Source: Alphaproteobacteria bacterium (lineage in GTDB: Bacteria; Pseudomonadota; Alphaproteobacteria; UBA8366; Aestuariispiraceae). From it: a stretch of 64,000 nt of DNA. Each line of letters starts with the position of its first letter. Position 1 is the first letter of the stretch. Below are positions 1 through 8,835 of this stretch, one piece after another. Below the pieces are notes generated by a model. It saw only the letters and a program-made list of their open reading frames with translations, did not search any database and had not been told where the DNA came from. The DNA is taken from contig JASJDC010000013.1 of NCBI GenBank assembly GCA_030065235.1, forward strand, positions 88,755 through 152,754. The letters are read 5' to 3'. The translations under genes and the position numbers were made by a program.

Positions 1-544
1 AGTCTCGCACGGTCGGATTCTCGAACAGGGCGTTCATCAGGTCCTGCATCGCCCGGCGATAGTCCTGATCCTCGGCGGCGACATCGGAGGGCAGCCAAAC
101 GGTCGCTTCGGCCCTTCGTTTCTCATCAACACACAGCGTGGCAAGGAGAATGGTCTCCTTTTCCCCCCGCACCGCATCGCCCGTCGGCGGCTCTGTGCAG
201 AAGCGCCGGCCAGCCATCCCTTTCGGCGCGCCGAGAAATATCACGACGCGCGCCGTTGAGCCCGCCTGAACCGGTTCGGTCGTGAAAATCGAGGTCGTCT
301 TCTGGGCGGCGGCGCTGTTCATGACGTCGGCCGCTGTACGCGCGAAACCGGCGTCGGCCACCCGGTCCGGCCGCATGTCGATCAGGATCGGTCCGTCCTC
401 GACCGCGCGCGGCAGATAATCCCGCGTGCCGGACGGATGGAGATATACTTGCACCACGCGCGGCAAAGCCTCCTCGCATGCCGCCAAGCCCATGCAGAGC
501 AAACCAAGAGCCGCCCAGCGCTGGCGAAAACGCCGATTTCTCAT
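1..544 (-). CDS. Lipoprotein of unknown function (3' end cut by window edge)
   Basis: The reading frame starts at an ATG whose first bases overlap the TGA of the upstream gene (ATGA at 541-544), so the two are translationally coupled. It runs off the left edge after about 181 codons. The N-terminus is basic (MRNRRFRQRW), then hydrophobic, and ends in the lipobox LAAC with the lipidated Cys at residue 23. This predicts an outer- or inner-membrane lipoprotein facing the periplasm. The mature part has no motif I recognise. Coupling to the MptE-like gene suggests a shared process, but the function is unknown. Confidence 0.75.
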   Translation of the reverse strand, partial: MRNRRFRQRWAALGLLCMGLAACEEALPRVVQVYLHPSGTRDYLPRAVEDGPILIDMRPDRVADAGFARTAADVMNSAAAQKTTSIFTTEPVQAGSTARVVIFLGAPKGMAGRRFCTEPPTGDAVRGEKETILLATLCVDEKRRAEATVWLPSDVAAEDQDYRRAMQDLMNALFENPTVRD

Positions 545-2580
545 TCTGTCTCCATTCCTTCCCCCGTCTCGACGACGCGCAAGGCTTCGTCGATCTGATC
601 CGCCGCCCGCCGCACCTGTCGCGCCATCTCAGCCCGCGCCAAAGAGAGAAAAGCGGCCCGACGTTCGGGCGCCAGACGCCGATACAGCACATACGTCACT
701 TGCGCCATGCTTAGAAGCGACCCGGCGAAGGCGGCGGCCGCCGGATTCCGTTCCTCGCGCCGAGGCGCGCCATGCTGAACGGTTTCGACGACCTGATCGA
801 TGAACTCATCCAACGAGCCTGTACCCGCCTCAATCGCATCCGCCAGCCTGTGCGCCCAAGCCATGCAGGCTTCTCGATGCTGGGTGATCGCGCCGGAGAT
901 TCCCGCTCCGCCCGCCGATCGATGCGGCAACCGCGTCAGGATTTCGACAACGGTCGGCTCGGATGCGCCAAGGCCTGCGGTGCATGTCGCCTGAGCCGGC
1001 GGCAACGCTTGCGCACCCGAAATCGCCGCGCCGTCGCTGCAATTGTAAAACCGGCGATCAGGATAATGCGCAAAAAGAAGCTCAAAGAACCCCCGCGTCA
1101 GCAGAAATTGGCCGCTGGTGAAGACCTGCTCTCGAAAGTTGCCTTTAATTGGAAGGGTCAGGCGCTCCATACCCCTGCCGGCGCGCCAGAAATCGTCGTC
1201 GTAGGTCGCATAGACCGAGGCGTCCGAATGGTGGCGTTCCCGTTCGACCGCGCCTAGATCGACGCCGAACAAATAGATTTCCTCGAACCCGAAGGCGACC
1301 GCCGCCCGGCAGGCCAGATTGGCGACCGTCGGGCCGGACAAGTGAATGGGACGGTCCGTCCCAGCGAACAGCGCCGTGCTGGTGAGCGAGTCGCGGTGAT
1401 AGAAGATACGCGTGTCAAAATAGCCGGCCATGTCCGGATCAACCGTGGTGGATGCGATCAGCGTCACCCCATCCAGGGAAAAGTCCTGCGCCGTGACACG
1501 CACCACGTCGGTCTGTCCCGGGCCGTTCTCCAACATGCAGACGAAGGCCGGTGCGAGGCCCTGGCTGAGAGCGACGCGCAAGGCCGTGCCGGCGCAAAAC
1601 AGGACAGCCCCGGCCTCGACAAGGCGTTTCAACTCAGGCGCCGCCGCGTCGACCGATGGCCCGCTGCCCATCACTACAGCGGGACGGGCCCCGACGGAAC
1701 CGTGCGGCTGATCGACCAGCATCGCGTGATCCCAGCGCGACAGGTTGGCGGCGGCGTTGCGCACCATCACCACCTCATCCTCAAAGAAACCCCGCGACAT
1801 CTCCAAGGTCGCGTTCCGCTCCATCACACGCTCGATGACCGCCGGAATAGGTCCGAAATCGTAGTGCTTCACCATGTAGGCGCCGTCGATCCGGCAATAG
1901 TTCACGCCTTGCATGCGGCCTTCGATGATGGCGGCGAGCACGGCCGGGTCCTTGCCCATCTCAATCCACAGCCCGCCTCCGCGTGCGCGCAGTTCCGCCG
2001 CGAGACCCGCCCAATCGACCGTCCGAAGGCTGAGCTTCAAAAATTCCGGGAAGGAATCGACAATCACGACTTCCCGGACCGGCAGCGCCGCGACCAGGGA
2101 AGGGAGATGCAAACCAAGCCCAAGCCCATAGGCGATCAGATGACCGGCGTCCGGGTCCGGCGACCAGGGCAGCACTGCGCCGTCGACACTGCGCACGAGC
2201 GTCTTCGCAAAGTCGCCGGCGATGTAGTCCCGGTCGTCCGGCAACTGCGCAAGCACCCGCTCGGCGTTCAACGGCTTCGGTGTAAAATTCCCCGCCTCGT
2301 CAGTCTGATCCTCCTCGAACAGGAAGTTCGAGGCGACGAAACTGATGCGTCGGACCGGCGCCGCGAGAAACGTCGCAACCTGACCCAGCGCAAAATCATC
2401 GGCGCTTTCCGGATAGAGTTCCTTACCGCCGGCCAGGATGTTCCAGGCGCCGGGTCCGCCGGTCAGCCGCGCTTGGGTCTCTTTAGCGGATGTGAGATAC
2501 GCGAATAGGTCCGGCTTCATACAGCCCTGAAGCGCCGCCAGGTTGGCGGCGATATCGATGGCGGCCTTAGGCGGCGTCAA
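541..2580 (-). CDS. MptE/Maf-like (DUF115) protein
   Basis: The product is a 679-residue protein with a central 6-hydroxymethylpterin-pyrophosphokinase-MptE-like (DUF115/MAF_flag10) domain at about residues 295-450. The diagnostic GSGPS loop is at 305-309 and IYLFGVDLG is near 435-443. In many bacteria this family is the motility accessory factor (Maf) that transfers nonulosonic acids onto flagellin; in archaea it is a pterin kinase. No flagellar or sialic-acid genes are nearby, so the substrate is open. I used the TTG at 2580, 6 bp after the preceding stop; an ATG at 2520 (MKPDLFAYL) is an alternative. The gene is the middle member of a minus-strand run with the Ldh2 gene upstream and the lipoprotein gene downstream. 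Confidence 0.75.
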   Translation of the reverse strand: MTPPKAAIDIAANLAALQGCMKPDLFAYLTSAKETQARLTGGPGAWNILAGGKELYPESADDFALGQVATFLAAPVRRISFVASNFLFEEDQTDEAGNFTPKPLNAERVLAQLPDDRDYIAGDFAKTLVRSVDGAVLPWSPDPDAGHLIAYGLGLGLHLPSLVAALPVREVVIVDSFPEFLKLSLRTVDWAGLAAELRARGGGLWIEMGKDPAVLAAIIEGRMQGVNYCRIDGAYMVKHYDFGPIPAVIERVMERNATLEMSRGFFEDEVVMVRNAAANLSRWDHAMLVDQPHGSVGARPAVVMGSGPSVDAAAPELKRLVEAGAVLFCAGTALRVALSQGLAPAFVCMLENGPGQTDVVRVTAQDFSLDGVTLIASTTVDPDMAGYFDTRIFYHRDSLTSTALFAGTDRPIHLSGPTVANLACRAAVAFGFEEIYLFGVDLGAVERERHHSDASVYATYDDDFWRAGRGMERLTLPIKGNFREQVFTSGQFLLTRGFFELLFAHYPDRRFYNCSDGAAISGAQALPPAQATCTAGLGASEPTVVEILTRLPHRSAGGAGISGAITQHREACMAWAHRLADAIEAGTGSLDEFIDQVVETVQHGAPRREERNPAAAAFAGSLLSMAQVTYVLYRRLAPERRAAFLSLARAEMARQVRRAADQIDEALRVVETGEGMETE

Positions 2581-2586
2581 GCGCCG

Positions 2587-3666
2587 TCACCCAGACGCCG
2601 CGGCCTGCGCCGCCAGAGCGTCGCGGTCCAGCCCCAAGCTGACGCCCGCATCGAGAATCTCCGTCCAGGTTGTCGCGTCGATATCGATTCCGTCCGCAAG
2701 GCGGGCCTTGGTCGCTTTCCGCTCCGGATCGCCAGCCACCATAACTGGCGCCTCTGGATCCTGTGGCTTGGCCGATTTCACATAATCGATGGTCGCCTTG
2801 AACTCATAGGCGAAATGGTCGGGATCAACCAATTTAGCGGGATCGAAGACGACGCCAAACATGCTGTTGATGATGCCGTTCAAGCGTTCGGTGCCAGGCT
2901 GGATTGTCTTGCCGCCGCTCATCACGCCGCCGAGAATCTCCGACATCAGCGCCAGGCCATAGCCCTTGTATTTGCCAAAGGGCGTGATCGCCCCGGTGAG
3001 CTCCGGGAACATCACACCCGGATCGGTGGTCGGAACGCCGTCCGGGTCCAACAGCAACCCCTTCTCCACCGTCAGGCCCTTATTATACGCCACCCGGACC
3101 TTGCCGAGCGCCACCGAACTGGTCGCCATATCCAACAGCAGGCTGTCCGCGCCGCCGGCGCCGGGGACCGCGATACAGACCGGATTGGTGACCAGGCGCG
3201 CCTCTCCACCGCTATAGGGCGCGACGCTCGGCCCATGATCGGCGACATTGACGAAATGGATCGAACTGAAGCCCGTATCGATCGCCTGCTGGCCATAGGC
3301 GCCGATCCGACCGACATGATGCGCGTTGCTGAGCGTGTAGAGGCAGACGCCCAACTCTCGCGCCCGGTCGATCGCCGCCTGCATCGCCTCTTTTGCAACG
3401 CGCTGGCCGTAGCCTTTGTCCCCGTCGAACTGCAGGATCGCGCCCAGATCGTTGATCTTTCGGGCCGGCCTATTGGGTTTGACCAGCCCGTTCCGGAAAT
3501 TGTCGATATAGCGCGGGATCATGCCGACCCCATGACTGTCATGGCCGGTCAGGTTCGCCATCACCAAATGGTCGGCGACGATTTCCGACTCTTCAGGCGC
3601 GCTGCCGGTGGCCTCAATGACCGCGAGGGTCAGCCGTTTCAGGTTGGCGGCGGCGATGACCGGCAT
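2587..3666 (-). CDS. Malate/L-lactate dehydrogenase family (Ldh2) oxidoreductase
   Basis: The product is a 359-residue NAD(P)-dependent 2-oxoacid/2-hydroxyacid oxidoreductase of the Ldh2/YlbC/ComC fold, which is distinct from classical MDH. The family signature HDSHGVGM near residue 40 includes the catalytic His region. It is followed by DMATSSVALGKV and the YKGYGLALMSEILGG segment near the C-terminal third. The length is normal for the family. I chose the ATG at 3666 (MPVIAAANLK) because upstream codons look non-coding. The substrate could be malate, lactate, sulfolactate, ureidoglycolate or another hydroxyacid and cannot be told from sequence. It precedes the MptE-like gene by 6 bp. Confidence 0.85.
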   Translation of the reverse strand: MPVIAAANLKRLTLAVIEATGSAPEESEIVADHLVMANLTGHDSHGVGMIPRYIDNFRNGLVKPNRPARKINDLGAILQFDGDKGYGQRVAKEAMQAAIDRARELGVCLYTLSNAHHVGRIGAYGQQAIDTGFSSIHFVNVADHGPSVAPYSGGEARLVTNPVCIAVPGAGGADSLLLDMATSSVALGKVRVAYNKGLTVEKGLLLDPDGVPTTDPGVMFPELTGAITPFGKYKGYGLALMSEILGGVMSGGKTIQPGTERLNGIINSMFGVVFDPAKLVDPDHFAYEFKATIDYVKSAKPQDPEAPVMVAGDPERKATKARLADGIDIDATTWTEILDAGVSLGLDRDALAAQAAASG

Positions 3667-3785
3667 GAAGCATCCTCTGGCGAGCGGTCGAAGAACGCGA
3701 TGCGGAGAAGTTTTGACGCGTGCATTCAACGCGCCGATAAAGGGGCTTGCAAGCCTTCGCCGCCCCTTTCAAAGCGTTCCCCGCC

Positions 3786-5021
3786 GTGCCTGATCGATCC
3801 AGTTCCGTGCAACGAGAAGCCCAATCGGCGACGCGGTGGGACATCGTCGCCGCCGCGCTGTTCATCGGCTTTATGGCGGGCGCTCAGATCGGCAAGGCGC
3901 CGCCGGCGCTCCCGTTGTTGCGTGAGGAATTGCAGGCCAGCCTGATCGCGGCCGGCTGGATCGCCTCGCTGTTCAATCTGAGCGGCGCTTTCGCCGGCTT
4001 TCTGATCGGCGCTTTCGCGGACCGGATCGGCCCGAAACGCGCCCTGGGGGCCAGCCTAAGCCTGATCGCGGCCGCCAGTTTTCTAGGCGCGGAGGCGACG
4101 GAGGTCTGGTTCCTGCTGCTCACCCGCGCGGTCGAGAGCGCCGGCTATATCGGTGTCGCGGTCGGCGGGCCGCGCATGATCGTCGCGGCGGTCGCGGCCA
4201 AGGATCGCAACCTTGCGATGGGCATATGGGGGACCTTCGTGCCCGGTGGCATGGCGACCGCCCTGTTCCTGGCCCCTGTGATCGTCGAGTGGGACGGCTG
4301 GCGCGGCCTGTGGCGCGCGGCGGGGATCGGGGCCTTGCTGGGACTGGCGCTGCTGTTCTGGGCGGGCGGCGCCAAACGCTGGTCGGATTCGCTGCGCACA
4401 ACGGCGCCGTCGAACCCCTGGGCCGACGCAAAGCTGACCATCACCAGCCCCGGCCCCTGGCTGCTCGGCCTCTGTTTCGGCAGTTACTCACTGCAATATC
4501 TGACCATGATGGCCTGGCTGCCGACCTATCTCATCGAGGCGGCGGGCTCGACCAGCGCGGCGGCGGCCTTGAGCGTCGCGACAGTCACCGCAGGCAACGT
4601 GATCGGCAATATCGCGGCGGGCATGTTGCTGGCGCGGGGCGTCAAGCGGGCCGTGCTCCTGGCGTTCGCCTATCTTTCCATGGCGGGTGCCGTGTTTCAG
4701 GTGTTCATCTTCGCGGACAACGCCTTCGCCTCCGCCGCCTGGGCGTTTCTGTTCAGCGCCATCGGCGGGCTGATCCCCGGCGCGCTGATGGCGGGCGCGG
4801 CGATGCACGCGCCCCGGCCGCAATTAGTCGGCTCTGTGACCGGTCTGATGATGCAATTATCGAATTGCGGCCAGTTGGCCGGCCCGCCGATCCTGGGCGC
4901 GATTCTGGCCTTCTCCGCTTCCTGGCAGGCGGCGCCATACCTGAATGTCGGCGCGGCGGTCTTGGGATTGGTTTCGGCCGCTCTGTTGGGGCGACTCGAG
5001 CGACGACAGGCCTATTTGTGA
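3786..5021 (+). CDS. MFS transporter
   Basis: The product is a major facilitator superfamily permease of about 410 residues with roughly 12 hydrophobic segments. The loop between TM2 and TM3 carries an MFS motif A variant ([14 protein letters not shown]). It resembles CynX/NimT-type and general MFS-1 transporters for small organic anions, but the substrate is unknown. The start is uncertain. I took the GTG at 3786; a TTG at 3747 and a GTG at 3807 are possible, and none has a convincing ribosome-binding site. It is divergent from the Ldh2 gene, and its 3' end overlaps the convergent infA by 10 bp, so no room is left for a separate terminator. Confidence 0.8.
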   Translation: MPDRSSSVQREAQSATRWDIVAAALFIGFMAGAQIGKAPPALPLLREELQASLIAAGWIASLFNLSGAFAGFLIGAFADRIGPKRALGASLSLIAAASFLGAEATEVWFLLLTRAVESAGYIGVAVGGPRMIVAAVAAKDRNLAMGIWGTFVPGGMATALFLAPVIVEWDGWRGLWRAAGIGALLGLALLFWAGGAKRWSDSLRTTAPSNPWADAKLTITSPGPWLLGLCFGSYSLQYLTMMAWLPTYLIEAAGSTSAAAALSVATVTAGNVIGNIAAGMLLARGVKRAVLLAFAYLSMAGAVFQVFIFADNAFASAAWAFLFSAIGGLIPGALMAGAAMHAPRPQLVGSVTGLMMQLSNCGQLAGPPILGAILAFSASWQAAPYLNVGAAVLGLVSAALLGRLERRQAYL

Positions 5022-5230
5022 CGAAACGTGATGCGACCCTTGGTCAAGTCGTAGGGCGTCATCTCGACATCGACCTTGTCGCCGACCATGACCCTGATCC
5101 GGAACTTGCGCATTTTGCCCGCCGTATGGGCGATGATTTCGTGGTCGTTCTCCAAGCGCACGCGAAACATCGCGTTGGGCAGCTTCTCGACCACCGTTCC
5201 GGCAAGTTCGATCAGGTCTTCTTTCGACAT
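5012..5230 (-). CDS. infA: Translation initiation factor IF-1
   Basis: The product is a 72-residue single S1/OB-fold protein ([17 protein letters not shown]... GRITFRHK) of exactly the usual IF-1 length and sequence. IF-1 binds the 30S A site and helps IF-2 and IF-3 select the initiator tRNA. The ATG at 5230 is the only sensible start. The gene is monocistronic as far as can be seen and converges on the MFS transporter gene with a 10-bp overlap of the two 3' ends. Confidence 0.97.
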   Translation of the reverse strand: MSKEDLIELAGTVVEKLPNAMFRVRLENDHEIIAHTAGKMRKFRIRVMVGDKVDVEMTPYDLTKGRITFRHK

Positions 5231-5364
5231 ACGTCGTCCGTCAGTTCGTTGATCCCAAGAAAGCGCCGGTGCAGCCCTCAAGCCGTCCGTCGCGACCGGC
5301 GCGGGCGGGTGTATGCGGCATATCGGCGGATTATGCAAGAACGGCCGAAAAGCGCGGCTGACGG

Positions 5365-5757
5365 TCAATCCCGGCGGTTCGGCGCGGTTCGGCGGGTCCA
5401 ATCCGCCTCGGCGGCGGCCAAGTAGCGCGGGTTCGAAATGGCGCAGCGCTTCTTCGCATCCTCTAGCAACCGCGCATGCAGGTCGACCGCGTCCGTCCCG
5501 GCATCGAACACGCCCGCCCGGATCGCTTTACAAAGCGACTCCGCCAATCCGTCGCCGTTATGCGCCGCGAGGCAAGCGGCCTGATGCGCCGCCAAATCCG
5601 GCCCAAGCGCGACCTCCCGACAGGCGGTCTCGATCGCGGCGATCGCCATCAACACCGTCAAGCGCTCTTCTCCCTTCAGCAGGGGCGCGATCTCCTCTTT
5701 CAGCGCCAAAGAAGCCGTCGCGAGCAGATTGGCAGCCGAGGGATCATCCGGTTTCAT
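5365..5757 (-). CDS. DUF6285-like small protein, probable LvaB-type partner of the adjacent kinase
   Basis: The product is a 130-residue, mostly helical, soluble protein with no signal peptide. Its N-terminus ([19 protein letters not shown]) and internal [11 protein letters not shown] look like the DUF6285 family, which commonly sits next to APH-family kinases and ACAD genes. In Pseudomonas putida the small protein LvaB is required for activity of the kinase LvaA; by position and size this gene is the likely counterpart. That assignment is inference. It is the last gene of the five-gene minus-strand operon and lies 16 bp after the kinase gene. Confidence 0.7.
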   Translation of the reverse strand: MKPDDPSAANLLATASLALKEEIAPLLKGEERLTVLMAIAAIETACREVALGPDLAAHQAACLAAHNGDGLAESLCKAIRAGVFDAGTDAVDLHARLLEDAKKRCAISNPRYLAAAEADWTRRTAPNRRD

Positions 5758-5773
5758 CCACCACCCTCTCCCA

Positions 5774-6799
5774 TCAAGCGGCCGCGTCCAGCAGGCCTTG
5801 GCCTGGCGGGGTCATGCGCAAAATCTCGTAATCGATCTCGGCCGGTCGGCGCCCCGTCAGGACGATGTCCAAGGTGCGCTCGCCGCCGTCGCTGAAGCGC
5901 CGCCCCTGCTGGATGGCGATGATCGACCAACGGATATGGGCGAAGACTTCCCAGAAATAGACACGCTTCGGATCGATCGCGCGGCCCGAGGCCATCTCGT
6001 AGCCGCGATAAAACGCCTCGCGCGACCCGATGCCGCCGGCCGGCTTGTTCCGGTTTCCGAAGCGCCAGCACATCGCGGTGAACCAGCCGATATCCTCATG
6101 CGGCTCGGCCCAGCCGGCGAACTCCCAATCGAGCACGCCGGTCAGACCATCCGCGTCGATCATATAGTTGCCGGTGCGGAAATCGTGATGCGCCAGAACC
6201 TTCGGCTCCGGCGGCGGCCGGTTGATGGTAAGCCAGCGCAGCCCCCATTCCAGGGCGGCGCGCGGTTCCGCCAACGCGTCCAGATGGCGATAGAACTCCT
6301 CCAAGGAATCGCCTTCCCCAGGATCGCCGAGGAAGTCGAAACGGTGCGTCGCCGGCGTGATCGTATGGATCAGCGCCAATTCCCGGCCCAGCCGTTCCGC
6401 CAGCGCCTCTCGATCGCCGCCCAGAGACAGGTCGCGCGCCACTTTCTGGCCGAGCCCGACGCCGGCGATCCGGCGCATCACGGCGAATTCCTTGCCGATC
6501 ACGCCGGTATCCTCGCAGACCGCCAGCGGCTCCGGCACCGTCACACCGAGACTGTAGGCGGCCTTCAGCAGTTGGTATTCCTGCGCGCGGCTATGGCTGA
6601 CGGCGACGCTGGAGGGGGAGTCGGTGCGCACCACCGTCTCGATGGTCTCGCCATCCAGATCAAGATCGATCGCCCAGTTCTCTTGGATCGCGCCGCCGCT
6701 CAACTTTCGGATTGCGCCCGCCTCGGCGCTCCGGACGCCCATGGCGCACGCCAGCCAGCTCTCGAAAGCCGCGACAGTTTCTTTGTTTGTGAAGGTCAT
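5774..6799 (-). CDS. APH-fold phosphotransferase (LvaA / ACAD10-11 kinase type)
   Basis: The product is a 341-residue aminoglycoside-phosphotransferase-fold kinase. The Brenner-type catalytic loop HHDFRTGN and the metal-binding GVLDWEFAG are both intact near residues 205-230, so it should be active. In bacteria this subfamily accompanies acyl-CoA dehydrogenases. LvaA of P. putida phosphorylates the 4-hydroxyl of 4-hydroxyacyl-CoA, as does the kinase domain of mammalian ACAD10/11. The gene starts 6 bp after the ACAD10/11-like dehydrogenase gene, which supports that role over antibiotic modification. The precise substrate chain length is unknown. Confidence 0.82.
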   Translation of the reverse strand: MTFTNKETVAAFESWLACAMGVRSAEAGAIRKLSGGAIQENWAIDLDLDGETIETVVRTDSPSSVAVSHSRAQEYQLLKAAYSLGVTVPEPLAVCEDTGVIGKEFAVMRRIAGVGLGQKVARDLSLGGDREALAERLGRELALIHTITPATHRFDFLGDPGEGDSLEEFYRHLDALAEPRAALEWGLRWLTINRPPPEPKVLAHHDFRTGNYMIDADGLTGVLDWEFAGWAEPHEDIGWFTAMCWRFGNRNKPAGGIGSREAFYRGYEMASGRAIDPKRVYFWEVFAHIRWSIIAIQQGRRFSDGGERTLDIVLTGRRPAEIDYEILRMTPPGQGLLDAAA

Positions 6800-6805
6800 C
6801 CAGTC

Positions 6806-8005
6806 CTAGACGCCCCAGCGCCAGAAGTCGGCGCCTTCGGCCGCGTAGAACCGGTTCAGCACCATCTTGTGAACCTCGGAGGCGCCGTCGACCAACCGCG
6901 CCTGACGGGCGTAGCGATAGATCCATTCAAGGACCGTATCTTTGCTATAGCCGCGCGCGCCATTCAATTGGATCGCGGTGTCGACCGCCTTGTGCAAGGC
7001 GTCGGCGACATGGACCTTGGCCATCGAGACTTCCTTGCGCGCCTTGTCGCCCTGATCCAGCGTCCAGGCGGCGCGCATGGTCAGCAACCGGCCGATCTCG
7101 ATCTCCATCGCCGCCGCCCCGACCTGCAGCTGCACGCTTTCCCGCTCGGCGAGTTTTACGCCGAAGCCTTCGCGTGTCGAAATGTAGGATTGGGCGATCT
7201 CCAGCGATCGTTTCGCCAGGCCAAGCCAGCGCATGCAATGGGTCAGCCGCGCAGTGCCAAGCCGGATCTGCGTCAGCTTCAGACCGTCGCCGACCGCCAT
7301 CAGCCGGTCATTGTCGGAAATCTCCAAACCGTCGAATTCGATCTCGCAATGGCCGCCGTGCTCCTCTGGCCCCATGATCGGGATGCGGCGTGTAATCTTC
7401 CAGCCCGGCTGATCCTTGTGGAACAGGAAGGCGGTCAGGCCCTTGCGCGAATCATCCGACGTCCGGGCGATCAGGATGAAATGGCTCGCGACGCCAGCGC
7501 CTGTGATGAACCATTTCCGGCCGCTCACAATCCACTTGTTGTCGCGGCGCTCCGCCTTGGTCTGGATCATGCCCGGATCGGACCCGCCGCCGGGGGCCGG
7601 CTCGGTCATGACGAAGGAGGAGCGGACCGCGCCGTCGATGATGGGCTGCAGCCATTTCTGCTTCTGATCCTCGCGCGCGACCCGGTTCAGGATGAACATA
7701 TTGCCGTCATCCGGCGCCGCGCAGTTGAAACAGACAGGCCCGAAGATCGAGCGGTTCATCTCCTCATAGCAGGCCGCCATGCCTTGCCTGTTCAGCCCGA
7801 GTCCGCCGCGTTCGACCGGCATCTGCGGCGCCCAGAGACCCGCTTCCTTCGCCTTGGCCTGGACCGTCACCAGCGCTTCCGGAGCGATATTCTCGTGCGC
7901 GTCGTAGTTCGCCGGATCGGATTCGAGCGGAATTATCTGCTCATCCACAAAGGTTCGATACCGTCGGCGTAGCGCGTCATGTTCCGGCGTCAGGCTGAAA
8001 TCCAT
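6806..8005 (-). CDS. Acyl-CoA dehydrogenase, ACAD10/11-like (LvaC type)
   Basis: The product is a 399-residue flavin-dependent acyl-CoA dehydrogenase fold: N-terminal helical domain, beta domain with FVMTEPAPGGGSDP, and C-terminal domain with NGARGYSKDTVLEWIYR. Where ordinary ACADs have the catalytic Glu in a YEG(T/A) motif, this protein reads VDGASEVHK with Asp at about residue 373. An Asp there is typical of the ACAD10/11 group, which acts on 4-phosphorylated acyl-CoA. The start at 8005 is chosen because AGGA lies 6 nt upstream; the ATG at 8011 would be too close to it. It follows the SDR gene by 53 bp and precedes the kinase gene by 6 bp. Confidence 0.88.
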   Translation of the reverse strand: MDFSLTPEHDALRRRYRTFVDEQIIPLESDPANYDAHENIAPEALVTVQAKAKEAGLWAPQMPVERGGLGLNRQGMAACYEEMNRSIFGPVCFNCAAPDDGNMFILNRVAREDQKQKWLQPIIDGAVRSSFVMTEPAPGGGSDPGMIQTKAERRDNKWIVSGRKWFITGAGVASHFILIARTSDDSRKGLTAFLFHKDQPGWKITRRIPIMGPEEHGGHCEIEFDGLEISDNDRLMAVGDGLKLTQIRLGTARLTHCMRWLGLAKRSLEIAQSYISTREGFGVKLAERESVQLQVGAAAMEIEIGRLLTMRAAWTLDQGDKARKEVSMAKVHVADALHKAVDTAIQLNGARGYSKDTVLEWIYRYARQARLVDGASEVHKMVLNRFYAAEGADFWRWGV

Positions 8006-8058
8006 GGTCATTCCTAGTCTGTCGTAAAGGTAAAGCCGTTGTCTGGTCGAAACGAAAA

Positions 8059-8835
8059 CTACATGCGTAGTACGTGACCGCCATCCACCGTGACCACCGC
8101 GCCGGTCATGAAAGAACCGCCGGCGCCGGCGAGCAACAGCAAGGGTCCGTCCAGATCCGAGAGTTCGCCGAAGCGGCGCATCGGTACGCCCCGCCGCATG
8201 GCCTCGCCCGCCTCGCCGGCCAGAAAATCCCGGTTGATGTCGGTGGCGATATAGCCCGGCGCCAGAGCGTTTACGCGGATGCCATAGCGGGCCAGTTCCA
8301 GGGCCATCGCCTTGGTCGCCTGGGCGAGCCCCGCTTTCGCCGCCGCGTACGACGACAACTGCTTCAACACCCTGTCGCTGAGGATTGAGGCGATATTCAC
8401 GATGGCGCCGCCCTTGCCGTCCTCGACCATGCGTTTCGCCACCGTCTGCGCCACGAAAAACGCGCCTTTCAGATTTGTGTCGAGAACGAAATCCCAATCC
8501 GCCTCGGTGTGATCGAGGACGGATTTCGTCTCGGCGACACCAGCGTTGTTCACCAGAATATCGATCCGATCGAGCGACTCTTCGATGGCGAGCACTGCGG
8601 GCTCGATAGAGCTCAGGTCGGTCACATCCATCGGCGCGGCCTCGGCCCGCACGCCCATGCCCTCTAGTTCTTCAGCGAGTTGCGCCAGCTTGTCGACCCG
8701 CCGCGCCGCAAGCCCGACATCGGCGCCCGCCGCCGCCAGGACCCGCGCAAAATGCGCGCCCAGCCCACTCGAGGCGCCGGTCACCAGCGCCGTCTTGCCG
8801 GAAAGATCGGTCAGTTTGGAAAGATCGATCGTCAC
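8059..8835 (-). CDS. Short-chain dehydrogenase/reductase (LvaD-like position)
   Basis: The product is a 258-residue classical SDR. The Rossmann motif TGASSGLG is near residue 20, NNAG near 95, and the catalytic SYAAAKAG supplies Tyr and Lys. The C-terminus ends GGHVLRM. The start codon is a GTG overlapping the TGA of the synthetase gene (GTGA at 8832-8835), so translation is coupled. In the Lva model this position is filled by the enzyme that interconverts the 4-oxo and 4-hydroxyacyl-CoA, or by a downstream 3-hydroxyacyl step. Which of these applies here is not resolved by sequence. Confidence 0.85.
   Translation of the reverse strand: MTIDLSKLTDLSGKTALVTGASSGLGAHFARVLAAAGADVGLAARRVDKLAQLAEELEGMGVRAEAAPMDVTDLSSIEPAVLAIEESLDRIDILVNNAGVAETKSVLDHTEADWDFVLDTNLKGAFFVAQTVAKRMVEDGKGGAIVNIASILSDRVLKQLSSYAAAKAGLAQATKAMALELARYGIRVNALAPGYIATDINRDFLAGEAGEAMRRGVPMRRFGELSDLDGPLLLLAGAGGSFMTGAVVTVDGGHVLRM

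Noticed and set aside
1342..2508. Plus-strand open frame of 388 codons
   Set aside because: It is antisense to the DUF115 gene and very rich in Arg, His and Gln, with no family resemblance.
5729..7972. Plus-strand open frame of 747 codons
   Set aside because: It lies antisense to the kinase and acyl-CoA dehydrogenase genes, which have intact family motifs. The plus-strand protein is Arg/Asp/Gln-rich with no recognisable fold, as expected for shadow frames in GC-rich DNA.
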